Assembly: GCF_028281565.1 (NCBI RefSeq)
Contig: NZ_JANQJQ010000037.1
Span: forward strand, 1-64,000
Length of the DNA stretch: 64,000 bases
Origin: Seonamhaeicola sp.
GTDB lineage: Bacteria > Bacteroidota > Bacteroidia > Flavobacteriales > Flavobacteriaceae
Direction of reading: 5' to 3'
In this document: positions 37,746-46,652 of the stretch, one piece after another
How the letters are laid out: the number at the start of each line of letters is the position of its first letter
Position numbering within the stretch: position 1 is the first letter of the stretch
Made by a program: the position numbers and the translations under genes
The notes under the pieces: model-generated
Seen by the model: the letters and a program-made list of their open reading frames with translations, nothing else
Told to the model about the DNA's origin: nothing
Databases searched by the model: none

Positions 37746-39503
37746 ATGAAAACTAATTGGAGAATTTTACTATTACTACCTTTTTTTGCCCTTTTAATGT
37801 TTACATCATGTCAGGAAGAAGTAGTTGACATTACTGAGCCTACAGAAGCGGAAGCTTTAGTGGCTGATTCAGAATTAACAACCTTTGTAAGTGCTACTTC
37901 AAAAATGGACGGATCTAGAGACAATATTATAGACCGTGCCAGCTGTATATCTGTTAAATTACCCCTTACGGTTATAGCTAACGGATTAGAAATTATTATC
38001 GATTCGGAAGAAGACTTCGAAGTTATTGAAGCCATCTTTGACGAGTTTGATGAAGATGAGGATAGCCTTGAAATGATCTTCCCTATCACCATTATCAATG
38101 CAGATCATGACGAAGTTGTCATTAATAATGCAGATGAGTTAGAAGCTTACGTTGAAGAATGTGGTGGAGAAAATGAAGAAGACGATGACATTGAGTGTAT
38201 AGACTTTAAATACCCTATTTCATTCTCAATTTTTAATGCGGACTTTTTAATTATTGATACCATTGAAATTGAAAATGATGAGCAATTACACCGTTTCATA
38301 AAACGTGTAAGAAACAATGAGGTGATTGCAAGTATTAATTATCCGGTTACCATGGTATTAGCTGACGGTACTGAAATAGAAGTGAACAGTAACGAAGAGT
38401 TACACAGAACTATTAAAGAAGCCAAGGATGCCTGTGATGAAGACGATGATAATGATCATAATGATGACGACTTCACTAAAGAACGTTTAGATAACTACTT
38501 GGTTAAATGTCCTTGGTTAGTAAATGAATTCAAAAGAAATGCTGTTGCTTTAACAGATAGATATTTTGATTATGCTATCAACTTCAAAGAAGATGGTGTT
38601 GTTGTGATGAGAGCCAGAAATGGTGATATGCTTACAGGAACCTGGGAAACCAGAATTGTTATGGGAAGAGGTGCGAAGTTAAAAATGGAGTTTGAAAACT
38701 TAGCTGACTTTACATTAGAGTGGTTCATCTACGAAATAGCAGAAGGTAAAGTTAAGATTTATGATGGAGACGGTGGAAGAATTATTATGCATCGAAATTG
38801 TGATGTAGTTATAGATCATACTATAGAGCGTGTTGAAAACTACCTGCAGGAATGTTTATGGAGAATAGCCAGGTTAAGTGTTGACAATACAGATAATGAA
38901 AAAGATTATATAGGTACGCCACTTAAGTTCTTTGAAAATAATGTTGTTAAGATTAGAATTAACGGTGAGTTAGTTGAAGGTACTTACGAAGTATTTGTTG
39001 TGAATGCCGGTGGTCCTATTGGATTAACCATAGAATTAGAAGGCAGACCAGACTTAAAACTTCACTGGTTAATCACATTCCTAGGTCCGGATCTGATCAA
39101 ATTAGAGAATAACCATAATAGAATGGTACTTAAAAGACACTGTCCTGATGTAGATGATGACCTAAACTATATTGATGACGTATTAATGTCCGGTATCTGG
39201 AAAGTAGCTTCATATATGGTTCAGGATGCAGATTTAACTGAGAACTATCTTGATTACGTCATTGGATTTGGTGAGGAAGGTAAATTATTTGCAGAAGGCG
39301 ATGGGAGAAATATTGTTGGCTCCTGGTTATCATATAGACATGAAGGATTGTTTTTAGGTGTTAAATTCGATGATGATATATTAGGTGAGTTTAATCACAG
39401 GTGGAGAATTAAAGAAATCACTCCAAATAGAATTGAGCTGAAAGATTACTCAGCAACCGGAGCGATTGAGCGTGTATTAGTTCTTGAAGCAACAAATAAT
39501 TAA
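37746..39503 (+). CDS. Large acidic repeat lipoprotein
   Basis: The 585-residue protein has a lipoprotein signal (MKTNWRILLLLPFFALLMFTSC). Its first half (about 70-250) contains four related units of the type YPITxxxADGxEIxVNSxEEL, and its second half (about 265-585) contains three lipocalin-like units of about 105 residues starting ERLDNYLVKCPW, ERVENYLQECLW and DDVLMSGIW. The protein is strongly acidic with Asp/Glu runs (CDEDDDNDHNDDD), which could bind calcium or other cations. It is divergent from the ECF sigma gene. Function is not known. The ATG at 37746 is chosen because the signal peptide follows it directly. Confidence 0.85.
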   Translation: MKTNWRILLLLPFFALLMFTSCQEEVVDITEPTEAEALVADSELTTFVSATSKMDGSRDNIIDRASCISVKLPLTVIANGLEIIIDSEEDFEVIEAIFDEFDEDEDSLEMIFPITIINADHDEVVINNADELEAYVEECGGENEEDDDIECIDFKYPISFSIFNADFLIIDTIEIENDEQLHRFIKRVRNNEVIASINYPVTMVLADGTEIEVNSNEELHRTIKEAKDACDEDDDNDHNDDDFTKERLDNYLVKCPWLVNEFKRNAVALTDRYFDYAINFKEDGVVVMRARNGDMLTGTWETRIVMGRGAKLKMEFENLADFTLEWFIYEIAEGKVKIYDGDGGRIIMHRNCDVVIDHTIERVENYLQECLWRIARLSVDNTDNEKDYIGTPLKFFENNVVKIRINGELVEGTYEVFVVNAGGPIGLTIELEGRPDLKLHWLITFLGPDLIKLENNHNRMVLKRHCPDVDDDLNYIDDVLMSGIWKVASYMVQDADLTENYLDYVIGFGEEGKLFAEGDGRNIVGSWLSYRHEGLFLGVKFDDDILGEFNHRWRIKEITPNRIELKDYSATGAIERVLVLEATNN

Positions 39504-39573
39504 AGTTGATTGGTTAATAAAAAAGAGAAACTTGGATTTTCGGTTTGTTAGGTTAGTTAGCTAAGTTTCCTTT

Positions 39574-39608
39574 AAGGCTGTCAGATTTTAAATTTGACAG
39601 CCTTTTTT
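39574..39608 (+). terminator. Terminator after the acidic lipoprotein gene
   Basis: AAGGCTGTCAGATTT and AAATTTGACAGCCTT form a long stem with few unpaired bases, followed by a T-run (to about 39608). Confidence 0.9.
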
Positions 39609-39666
39609 AGTGAAACTCCATTTTGAAAAAGTGGGTAACACGAATTCAAAATGGTTAGTTGAACTA

Positions 39667-39687
39667 ATCCCGAATTTATTTCGGGAT
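39667..39687. repeat. Small palindrome upstream of ffh
   Basis: ATCCCGAA and TTCGGGAT are perfect 8-bp arms with a 5-bp loop. It lies in the 336-bp gap between the acidic lipoprotein gene and ffh; apart from it, the terminator and the ffh promoter, nothing else is seen in this gap. Confidence 0.55.
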
Positions 39688-39806
39688 CTCAGGTATAACT
39701 CTTTGAGCACCTGCCTACCCGTGGTATTGAAAGCAGGCTTTACTAAGCTATAATTAAAACCCAATCATTTTTATTAACCTGGCTTTATAAATACACCTCA
39801 AATACG

Positions 39807-39814
39807 TAACTTTG
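39807..39814 (+). promoter_or_regulatory. -7 promoter element of ffh
   Basis: TAACTTTG is a match to TAnnTTTG and lies 25 bp before the ffh start codon. A -33 TTG is not evident. Confidence 0.6.
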
Positions 39815-39839
39815 CACTTCTTAAAATTTCAAGAAAATT

Positions 39840-41168
39840 ATGTTTAATAATTTAAGTGATAAATTAGATAAAGCCTTACACGTATTAAAGGGACACGGGA
39901 GTATTACAGAGGTTAATGTTGCAGAAACTTTAAAAGAGGTTAGACGTGCTCTACTTGATGCGGATGTTAACTTTAAAATAGCCAAAGAGTTTACCAATAG
40001 GGTTAAAGAAAAAGCGCTGGGTCAAAATGTATTAACAACATTACAGCCGGGGCAATTGATGGTTAAAATTGTAAAAGACGAATTAACCCAGCTTATGGGT
40101 GGTGATGCTGCCGGTATTAATTTGTCTGCTACGCCGAGTGTTATTTTAATGTCCGGTTTACAGGGTTCCGGTAAAACAACCTTTTCCGGTAAATTGGCTA
40201 ATTATCTTAAAAATAAAAAGACTAAAAAACCTTTATTAGTGGCCTGCGATGTGTATCGTCCGGCTGCGATAGATCAGTTACATATAGTTGGTGACCAAAT
40301 TGGTGTTGAGGTTTTTAGTGATAGAGGTAATAATGATCCGGTAGCTATTTCAAAGGCGGCAGTAGCGCATGCTAAAGCTAACGGGCACAATGTGGTTATT
40401 ATTGATACCGCAGGTCGTTTAGCAGTAGATGAAGCCATGATGACCGAAATATCAAACATTCATAAAGCCATTCAACCGCAGGAAACTTTATTTGTGGTAG
40501 ATTCCATGACCGGTCAGGATGCTGTAAATACGGCTAAGGCATTTAATGATGTCTTGAACTTTGAGGGTGTTATCCTGACTAAATTAGATGGTGATACGCG
40601 CGGTGGTGCTGCTATTTCAATTAAATCTGTTGTAAACAAACCCATTAAGTTTATTGGTACCGGTGAAAAGATGGAGGCTATTGATGTGTTCCATCCTTCA
40701 CGTATGGCGGATCGTATTTTGGGTATGGGAGATGTGGTGTCTCTTGTTGAAAGAGCTCAGGAACAGTTTGATGAAGAAGAAGCCAGAAAGCTTCAAAAGA
40801 AGATTGCCAAGAATAAATTCGGCTTTGATGATTTCTTAAAGCAAATCCAGCAGATCAAGAAAATGGGGAATATGAAAGACCTTGTTGGAATGATCCCGGG
40901 AGCCGGAAAAATGATGAAAGATATTGATATTGATGACGACGCCTTTAAAGGGATCGAGGCTATTATTTACTCCATGACCCCTAAAGAAAGAGCGAATCCA
41001 TCCATAATAAATGCCAGTAGGAAGAAAAGAATAGGAAAGGGTTCAGGGACTTCTGTTCAGGAGGTCAACCAGTTATTGAAGCAATTCAATCAAATGAGCA
41101 AAATGATGAAGATGATGCAAGGTGGCGGTGGCAGAAAGATGATGCAGATGATGAAAGGCATGCGTTAA
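39840..41168 (+). CDS. ffh: Signal recognition particle protein Ffh
   Basis: The 442-residue GTPase is the protein part of the signal recognition particle. It binds nascent signal peptides together with 4.5S RNA and docks to FtsY. It has the N domain (about 1-85), the G domain with GLQGSGKTTFSGKLA, CDVYRPAAIDQL, DTAGRL and TKLDGDTRGGA, and the methionine-rich M domain (about 300-442: MGNMKDLVGMIPGAGKMM, QMSKMMKMMQGGG). Length is normal. A heptad-flanked four-helix-bundle gene follows before folD. Confidence 0.98.
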   Translation: MFNNLSDKLDKALHVLKGHGSITEVNVAETLKEVRRALLDADVNFKIAKEFTNRVKEKALGQNVLTTLQPGQLMVKIVKDELTQLMGGDAAGINLSATPSVILMSGLQGSGKTTFSGKLANYLKNKKTKKPLLVACDVYRPAAIDQLHIVGDQIGVEVFSDRGNNDPVAISKAAVAHAKANGHNVVIIDTAGRLAVDEAMMTEISNIHKAIQPQETLFVVDSMTGQDAVNTAKAFNDVLNFEGVILTKLDGDTRGGAAISIKSVVNKPIKFIGTGEKMEAIDVFHPSRMADRILGMGDVVSLVERAQEQFDEEEARKLQKKIAKNKFGFDDFLKQIQQIKKMGNMKDLVGMIPGAGKMMKDIDIDDDAFKGIEAIIYSMTPKERANPSIINASRKKRIGKGSGTSVQEVNQLLKQFNQMSKMMKMMQGGGGRKMMQMMKGMR

Positions 41169-41171
41169 TCT

Positions 41172-41204
41172 AGTATTCAGTAACAGTCACAGTTTTCAGA
41201 TTTA
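41172..41204. repeat. Left heptad arm of the four-helix-bundle element
   Basis: AGT occurs at 41172, 41179, 41185 and 41191 (7-, 6- and 6-bp steps), followed by AGA at 41198. The stretch starts 3 bp after the ffh stop and ends just before the gene at 41211. CAGTCACAGT here is the reverse complement of ACTGTGACTG in the right arm. Confidence 0.65.
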
Positions 41205-41210
41205 CTAAAT

Positions 41211-41582
41211 ATGGATTTTAAAGAGTTATTGGCCTATAAAAAAGCATTTGAATTAGCAATGGAAATATTTGATGTTTCAAAGTCTTTCCCAAAAGAAGAA
41301 ACTTATTCTTTAACAGATCAGGTTAGAAGAAGTTCTCGTTCAGTTTGTGCCAATATATCTGAGGCTTATAGAAAAAGAAGATACCCAAAACATTTTATAA
41401 GTAAGCTGACCGATGCGGATGGAGAGAATTCTGAAACAAGTACATGGTTAGACTTTGCTTTAGCCTGTGAATATATTTCACGGGAAGATCATTCGAAATA
41501 TTCTGAACAAGGAAAGGAAATTGGAAAGTTAATAAATTATATGATTAATAATCCGGCTAAGTTCGGAGCTAATGATGAGTGA
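41211..41582 (+). CDS. S23-type four-helix-bundle protein
   Basis: The 123-residue protein belongs to the four-helix-bundle family first seen in 23S rRNA intervening sequences. Signatures are MDFKELLAYKKAFELAMEIF, FPKEETYSLTDQVRRSSRSVCANISEAY and the C-terminal EIGKLINYMI. Family members form small helical oligomers, resemble the Avd accessory protein of diversity-generating retroelements, and have no agreed function. The gene lies between ffh and folD and is enclosed by inverted heptad-repeat arms (41172-41204 and 41588-41619), so it looks like the cargo of an inserted element and not a part of the ffh operon. Confidence 0.9.
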   Translation: MDFKELLAYKKAFELAMEIFDVSKSFPKEETYSLTDQVRRSSRSVCANISEAYRKRRYPKHFISKLTDADGENSETSTWLDFALACEYISREDHSKYSEQGKEIGKLINYMINNPAKFGANDE

Positions 41583-41587
41583 TTAGT

Positions 41588-41619
41588 ACTGTGACTGAGA
41601 CCGAGACTGTAAACTAATA
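41588..41619. repeat. Right heptad arm of the four-helix-bundle element
   Basis: ACT occurs at 41588, 41594, 41606 and 41613 (steps of 6, 12 and 7 bp), the inverted counterpart of the AGT arm upstream of the gene. It ends a few bases before the folD start codon. Confidence 0.65.
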
Positions 41620-41623
41620 TAAA

Positions 41624-42499
41624 ATGACAATTTTAGACGGTAGAAAAGTTAGTAACGACATTAAAGAAGAAATTGCCGAACATGTAAAAGCCATGGTTGC
41701 TAAAGGCGAAAAGGTACCGCATCTTGCAGCCGTTTTGGTAGGGAATGACGGTGCCAGTATGACCTACGTTAATGCTAAAGTGAAAGCTTGCGAAAAGATA
41801 GGTTTTAATTCTACCCTAATTGAATTACCGGAATATACTTCAGAGGAAGAATTGTTAGGGAAAATTCGTGAACTGAATACGAATGACGACATAGACGGGT
41901 TCATCGTGCAATTGCCTCTACCGGATCAAATTGATGAGCAAAAGGTATTAATGGCAGTTGATCCTGATAAAGATGTCGACGGATTTCATCCAACCAACGT
42001 TGGTAAAATGGCATTGGATTTACCAACCTTTTTGCCGGCTACGCCTTATGGTATCATGGAGTTACTGGAAAGATATCAGGTTGAAACGTCCGGTAAAAAT
42101 GTAGTGGTTATGGGCAGAAGCCATATTGTTGGCCGTCCCATGAGTATTCTGATGAGCCAAAAGCGTAAAGCCGGAGATGCTACCGTTACCGTTGTTCACA
42201 GTCGTTCTAAAAACTTAAAGGAAATAACCCGGGAGGCCGATATTATAGTAGCGGCTATCGGAATTTCTGAGTTTTTAACAGGAGATATGGTGAAAGAAGA
42301 TGTGGTTGTGATCGATGTTGGAATTACGCGGGTTCCGGATCAAACAAAGAAAAATGGATACAGGCTTGCCGGCGATGTGCATTTTGAAAGCGTAAGCAAA
42401 AAAGCCAGTTATATTACGCCTGTCCCGGGAGGCGTTGGTCCAATGACCATTGCCATGCTTCTGAAGAATACTCTTTTAGCCAGAGAAAGAAGATCTTAA
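41624..42499 (+). CDS. folD: Bifunctional methylenetetrahydrofolate dehydrogenase/cyclohydrolase
   Basis: The 291-residue protein is FolD, which converts 5,10-methylene- to 10-formyl-tetrahydrofolate through methenyl-THF with NADP. Features are the active-site [14 protein letters not shown] (Tyr and Lys at about 46-50), [20 protein letters not shown], the nucleotide-binding [14 protein letters not shown], and [13 protein letters not shown] near the end. Length is normal. It is convergent with the VOC gene. Confidence 0.98.
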   Translation: MTILDGRKVSNDIKEEIAEHVKAMVAKGEKVPHLAAVLVGNDGASMTYVNAKVKACEKIGFNSTLIELPEYTSEEELLGKIRELNTNDDIDGFIVQLPLPDQIDEQKVLMAVDPDKDVDGFHPTNVGKMALDLPTFLPATPYGIMELLERYQVETSGKNVVVMGRSHIVGRPMSILMSQKRKAGDATVTVVHSRSKNLKEITREADIIVAAIGISEFLTGDMVKEDVVVIDVGITRVPDQTKKNGYRLAGDVHFESVSKKASYITPVPGGVGPMTIAMLLKNTLLARERRS

Positions 42500-42510
42500 A
42501 TTGTCTTACA

Positions 42511-42939
42511 TTATTTAGCGAATAGCTGATTTAGATCTTTGAAGGCTTTAAACTCTAGAGCATTGCCGGAAGGATCTTTAAAGAACATGGTAGCCTGTTC
42601 GCCAATCAAACCTTCAAACCGAATATAAGGTTCAATAATGAATTGTATGTTTTTGCTTTTTAACAGTTCTGCGAAAGCAAAAAAATCGTTCCAGGGAAGC
42701 ACAACGCCAAAATGAGGCACCGGAACGTCTTTGCCGTCAACCGGATTCGTATGTAAGTCAGTATCGGATGCTTTGGGCTTGTAATGAATCACCAACTGAT
42801 GTCCGAAGCAATTAAAATCAACCCAATGAGCACTACTTCTGCCTTCTTCAAAACCCAAAACATCTCTGTAAAACGCCCGGCAGTCCTCTAAATTATAAAC
42901 AGGAATCGCTAAATGGAAAGGTGCTGTATTTTGAGTCAT
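42511..42939 (-). CDS. VOC-family (glyoxalase-like) protein
   Basis: The 142-residue protein is a vicinal-oxygen-chelate fold member: [27 protein letters not shown] at the start and [16 protein letters not shown] at the end, with metal-ligand candidates His8, His51 or His55 and the Glu in LEFK. Members include glyoxalases and extradiol dioxygenases; the reaction cannot be told here. It follows rluF by only 1 bp on the same strand. Confidence 0.9.
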   Translation of the reverse strand: MTQNTAPFHLAIPVYNLEDCRAFYRDVLGFEEGRSSAHWVDFNCFGHQLVIHYKPKASDTDLHTNPVDGKDVPVPHFGVVLPWNDFFAFAELLKSKNIQFIIEPYIRFEGLIGEQATMFFKDPSGNALEFKAFKDLNQLFAK

Positions 42940-42940
42940 G

Positions 42941-43699
42941 CTATCGTCTTCGTTTTACGGTTCTAGGCACAAATTCTTTAGTTGAATCACTAATCAGTTT
43001 GCTCAACTCGGCAAATTCTTCTTTTGTAAGTTCTCTATAGTTTCCAACAGGTAAGTCCAATGTAATATTCATAATCCTTACCCGTTTAAGTGTTTTAACT
43101 TCATAATTCAAATGCGAACACATTCTTCGAATTTGCCGGTTCAGTCCCTGGGTAAGTATAATTTTGAATTTATTTGAATTCAATTTCCTTACAATACAGG
43201 GTTTTGTGGTCTGCTCTAATTCCTGCAAATAAATCCCTTTAGACATACGCTCAACAAATGTTTGCGAAATAGGTTTGTCTACTGTGACAACATATTCCTT
43301 TTCGTGGTTATTACTGGCTCTGAGAATTTTGTTTACAATATCGCCATCATCAGTCAGCAGTATTAAGCCTTCACTGGGTTTATCCAATCGGCCAATAGGG
43401 AAGATGCGTTTGTGGTAATTTATAAAATCAATAATATTATCCTTTTCAACGCGTGTATCTGTGGTGCAAACAATGCCAACGGGTTTGTTGAACGCTAAAT
43501 AAACAAACGCCTTTTTGCTGTTTGAAATGAGCTTTCCGTCAACATGTACTTCATCATCAGGAGATAACTTAGTGCCCTTTTCCGGGATGTTTCCATTAAC
43601 GGTTACCCTGCCGGCTTCAATCAGTTTATCTGCTTCTCTTCGGGAGCAATAGCCAACTTCGCTTAAATATTTATTGATGCGTTTTAAAGATTCATCCAT
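42941..43699 (-). CDS. rluF: 23S rRNA pseudouridine synthase (RluF-like)
   Basis: The 252-residue protein has an S4 RNA-binding domain (about 5-60: [30 protein letters not shown]) and an RsuA/RluB-type catalytic domain with the Asp in [20 protein letters not shown] and the motif [10 protein letters not shown]. The residue pattern is nearest to RluF, which modifies position 2604 of 23S rRNA in E. coli; RluB or another member of the family cannot be excluded. Confidence 0.88.
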   Translation of the reverse strand: MDESLKRINKYLSEVGYCSRREADKLIEAGRVTVNGNIPEKGTKLSPDDEVHVDGKLISNSKKAFVYLAFNKPVGIVCTTDTRVEKDNIIDFINYHKRIFPIGRLDKPSEGLILLTDDGDIVNKILRASNNHEKEYVVTVDKPISQTFVERMSKGIYLQELEQTTKPCIVRKLNSNKFKIILTQGLNRQIRRMCSHLNYEVKTLKRVRIMNITLDLPVGNYRELTKEEFAELSKLISDSTKEFVPRTVKRRR

Positions 43700-43812
43700 G
43701 ACTCAAAAGTACATGAATTTTTTCATTTGAAAATTCGAAAAAACCAAATGAAAAAAATGTATGGACTAACAAAGCGACGCCCTAAGGCGGTTGAAGGGTG
43801 GTTACTGAGGTG

Positions 43813-43853
43813 AAGTTAAATTTTGTAAATTTTTTGAATACAAAATTTAACTT
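43813..43853. terminator. Perfect 15-bp inverted repeat
   Basis: AAGTTAAATTTTGTA (43813-43827) and TACAAAATTTAACTT (43839-43853) are perfect arms around 11 bp. It lies 26 bp after the 3' end of the minus-strand hydrolase gene, so it probably terminates or stabilises that transcript, although a T-run is missing. Confidence 0.6.
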
Positions 43854-43878
43854 TTTACCGAAGAAAAGTACAACAAAT

Positions 43879-44706
43879 CTAGGCGTTAATAAAGTTGAGA
43901 ATGTGCTTATAAACTTCTTCAGATTTCATACTGTGATCATAGCCTTCCGTAGTTATCAATTTGGCATTGGTATATTTTTTTTGAAATTTCAGGGCGTCTG
44001 AAAACGGAATAATAGCGTCTCCCTTATCATGAATGATAAGTCCTTTTGTAGCAAGGTCTTCAGAGAAATTTGCTGCTGAAAAATATTCAGGCAAATGATC
44101 ATAATGCTTCAGGATATAGTGGTCTAAAGCCTTTGAAACCTTTTCGCTATAGCCCATCATTTTTTTGTAGTTTTTGAAAACACCTATAAAATCGGCCATC
44201 GCACCAATTAGGATTAATTTTTCAACGGATGCTATTGGATTTTTATAATGCGAAAAAATAGTGGACATACCTCCAACCGAATGTCCGATAATAATATTGA
44301 CATGATGCTTTTGTGTAACAAGATTAATGCATTCCGAATATACAAGCGCATTAAAATACTTGCCAGTGGTACCGCCATGAGCCGGTGCATCCAGGGCAAG
44401 CACCGTATAATTTTCAGATCTTAGAATGTCTATCAGATCTTTCCATCTGTACGAGTTGCTTTCCCAGCCGTGGGCCAGTAAAACGGTTTCTTTGATCCCT
44501 TCCCATTTATAGGTTTTGATCAGTATACCATCATACGGGATCTGTTCTGTTGTGGCTGCATTCAGATACTCAATTTCTTCACCGGTCAGTTTGCCCTTTC
44601 GCGGTGTTGAAAACATATTTATGGCTTGTTTAGCAGCATATTCAGATGAAACCAATGCGGTAGCATTTACCAAGGCTCCAATAATGTTAGGAAGGTATTT
44701 GTTCAT
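43879..44706 (-). CDS. Alpha/beta hydrolase
   Basis: The 275-residue protein has an alpha/beta-hydrolase fold: oxyanion region LLAHGWESNSYRW (about 76-88), nucleophile Ser in IIIGHSVGGMS (about 141), acid Asp in IIHDKGDAIIP, and His in EGYDHSM (about 258). The start region is weakly hydrophobic. It overlaps the upstream cupin gene by 1 bp, so the two are coupled. The substrate is unknown, probably an ester. Confidence 0.9.
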   Translation of the reverse strand: MNKYLPNIIGALVNATALVSSEYAAKQAINMFSTPRKGKLTGEEIEYLNAATTEQIPYDGILIKTYKWEGIKETVLLAHGWESNSYRWKDLIDILRSENYTVLALDAPAHGGTTGKYFNALVYSECINLVTQKHHVNIIIGHSVGGMSTIFSHYKNPIASVEKLILIGAMADFIGVFKNYKKMMGYSEKVSKALDHYILKHYDHLPEYFSAANFSEDLATKGLIIHDKGDAIIPFSDALKFQKKYTNAKLITTEGYDHSMKSEEVYKHILNFINA

Positions 44707-45068
44707 TATTCAACTTCTCTGTTTACCAAATCCATTGAAAAAGCAGGTGTGCAAATGGCGATGTATTCACAAGGTTCTGTAAAAGGATTGGCGTATTGAA
44801 CCCTGGTATTCTTTTCAATTTTTATGGATTGACCGGCTTCTAGAATCACCGTTTCACCTTCAATGATGAACTGTTTTCTACCTTTGACGATGAACGTGTA
44901 TTCATCAAATTCCGGGGTTTGGAATGGCTCACTCCAACCGGAAGGCGCTGTCATGTGAGCAATACTTATTTGAGAATTACCATCGGTAGCCAATCCAAAA
45001 TGCTCTTTTATGGATTTGCCATCGGTTGTAGGTACTACAAAAGGATTATCCTGAATGTTATAGGCCAT
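44706..45068 (-). CDS. Cupin-domain protein
   Basis: The 120-residue protein is a single small cupin: the two conserved strands appear around EYTFIVKGRKQFIIEGETVILEAGQSIKI and PFTEPCEYIAICTPAF. Metal-ligand histidines are mostly missing from the first motif (EFDEYTFIVKG), so a binding rather than catalytic role is possible. It starts 4 bp after the YitT-like gene and overlaps the hydrolase gene by 1 bp. Confidence 0.85.
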   Translation of the reverse strand: MAYNIQDNPFVVPTTDGKSIKEHFGLATDGNSQISIAHMTAPSGWSEPFQTPEFDEYTFIVKGRKQFIIEGETVILEAGQSIKIEKNTRVQYANPFTEPCEYIAICTPAFSMDLVNREVE

Positions 45069-45072
45069 GATG

Positions 45073-46047
45073 TTACTCTTTAAAGGGTTTCCGTTTTATC
45101 ATACCGCCTTTAATTTCTTTAACAAGCCCCATGATCAGGAATGCTTTTCGGTCAATTTTGTCAATTTCAGTCTTTATCCTTGGCAATTCCAAACGGGTGA
45201 TAACAGTGTAGATTATATCTTTTTCATCACTTTCCCTTTCTTTTCCGTAGCCTCCTTTACCTGCATATATAGTACAGGCTCGTCCTAATTTTTGAGTAAG
45301 CATGATCCTTATCTCCTCGTGTTTTTTTGATATAATGGTTAGCCCTACATATTCTTCTACACCATCTACCACAAAGTCAACAGTTCTGGCAGCGGCCAAA
45401 TAGGTTAAAATAGCATAAAGTGCCGTTTCTACGGATAGAATATAAGCTCCGAAAGAAAATATAATAATGTTTATGATCAATAACACATCACCTACTGTTA
45501 CGGATAATTTTCTGCTTAAAAAGATGGCTAAAACTTCAGTGCCATCTATCACACTTCTTCCGCGCATTGACATGCCAATACCCAAACCAAGGAAAAAGCC
45601 TCCAAAAACAGCAATGAGTAATTTGTCTTCAGTAATTGTTGGATAGTCTATATAATGTACTACAAAAGCCAAAAAAGCAATAGCAGCAATACTACGAAGC
45701 GCAAACTTCAGGCTTATGGTTCTTGATGCCAGAATAATAAAGGGGGTATTAACTAAAATTAATAATACGCCTATTTCTAACGACGTTATGTTTTCTAACA
45801 ACAGTGATATACCTGTGGCACCACCATCAATGAAACTATTAGGTAATAAAAAGCCTTTTAAACCAAAGCCTGCAGAAAAAACCCCCAGTATGATAAAGAT
45901 ATACTCACTGATAGCATGGGTCAGTTCAACCTGAAGTTGCCTGACCAAAGGCACAATTTTTTTCTTGCTGACATTCTTTTTAGGATGCTTTTTCTCGAGT
46001 TTCTTTCGAGCTATATCAAATATTATTTTGGTTAAAAAAGGATTCAT
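45073..46047 (-). CDS. YitT-family membrane protein (DUF161/DUF2179)
   Basis: The 324-residue protein has an N-terminal basic region, five or six membrane segments at about 40-215 (FGLKGFLLPNSFIDGGATGISLLLENIT is the family signature), and a C-terminal soluble DUF2179 domain (about 240-310: GRACTIYAGKGGYGKERESDEKDIIYTVI). Members are inner-membrane proteins of unknown transport function. It is in a minus-strand run with a lipoprotein gene 10 bp upstream and the cupin gene downstream. Confidence 0.92.
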   Translation of the reverse strand: MNPFLTKIIFDIARKKLEKKHPKKNVSKKKIVPLVRQLQVELTHAISEYIFIILGVFSAGFGLKGFLLPNSFIDGGATGISLLLENITSLEIGVLLILVNTPFIILASRTISLKFALRSIAAIAFLAFVVHYIDYPTITEDKLLIAVFGGFFLGLGIGMSMRGRSVIDGTEVLAIFLSRKLSVTVGDVLLIINIIIFSFGAYILSVETALYAILTYLAAARTVDFVVDGVEEYVGLTIISKKHEEIRIMLTQKLGRACTIYAGKGGYGKERESDEKDIIYTVITRLELPRIKTEIDKIDRKAFLIMGLVKEIKGGMIKRKPFKE

Positions 46048-46057
46048 TTATAATGTT

Positions 46058-46615
46058 TTAATCATTCCAAATTAAAAAGAAATATTTAATTTTAGCATGA
46101 TCCGGAATATGGGTTTCTTCAAATTTCAGGTCCAGATCAAAGCGTAAATTTGCCGGTAGTTCCTTCTTGTCAATCACAAAACTGGCATTTAATTCTTTAA
46201 CAGAAAGCACTACGGAGTTTATCAGGTTATCTATTTTAGAAATTTTATAAGCCGCAGTTATATCTTTAAATGTGCTTAAAGTTGAAATGCCTTTAGCTGT
46301 TTTATATTGTGGGTCAATAATCTGAATACTTTCAATGACCGATGTGGAATCCAAAGTCGTTTCAGGAGTTAAAATAAGACGCTTTTCACCGCCTTTTTTA
46401 AATATTTCGATGTTATTCACGCTTCCGGCAAACTCATCACCGCTAATATATTTTGATATGGAATCGTTACTGAAAATAGTTTTCAGGTCCTTAACTTGAG
46501 TGGAATCTGTTAACAATCCAATGTGATGTTTTGATATTTCAAAAGGGTCCTGTTCTTTTTTACAACCTGAAAAAACAACACCAAGTAACAGGAGGCTTAA
46601 AACGGTTTTATGCAT
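46058..46615 (-). CDS. Hypothetical lipoprotein
   Basis: The 185-residue protein has a lipoprotein signal (MHKTVLSLLLLGVVFSGC) and a soluble domain rich in Ser, Thr and Ile; the early SKHHIGLLTDSTQVKDLKTIF and the ending KIKYFFLIWND are the most distinctive parts. I do not recognise a family with certainty. It lies 10 bp before the YitT-like gene and 37 bp after the HerA-like gene on the same strand. Confidence 0.75.
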   Translation of the reverse strand: MHKTVLSLLLLGVVFSGCKKEQDPFEISKHHIGLLTDSTQVKDLKTIFSNDSISKYISGDEFAGSVNNIEIFKKGGEKRLILTPETTLDSTSVIESIQIIDPQYKTAKGISTLSTFKDITAAYKISKIDNLINSVVLSVKELNASFVIDKKELPANLRFDLDLKFEETHIPDHAKIKYFFLIWND

Positions 46616-46652
46616 TATATAAATATGATTTTTTAAATTATTATTATAGACT

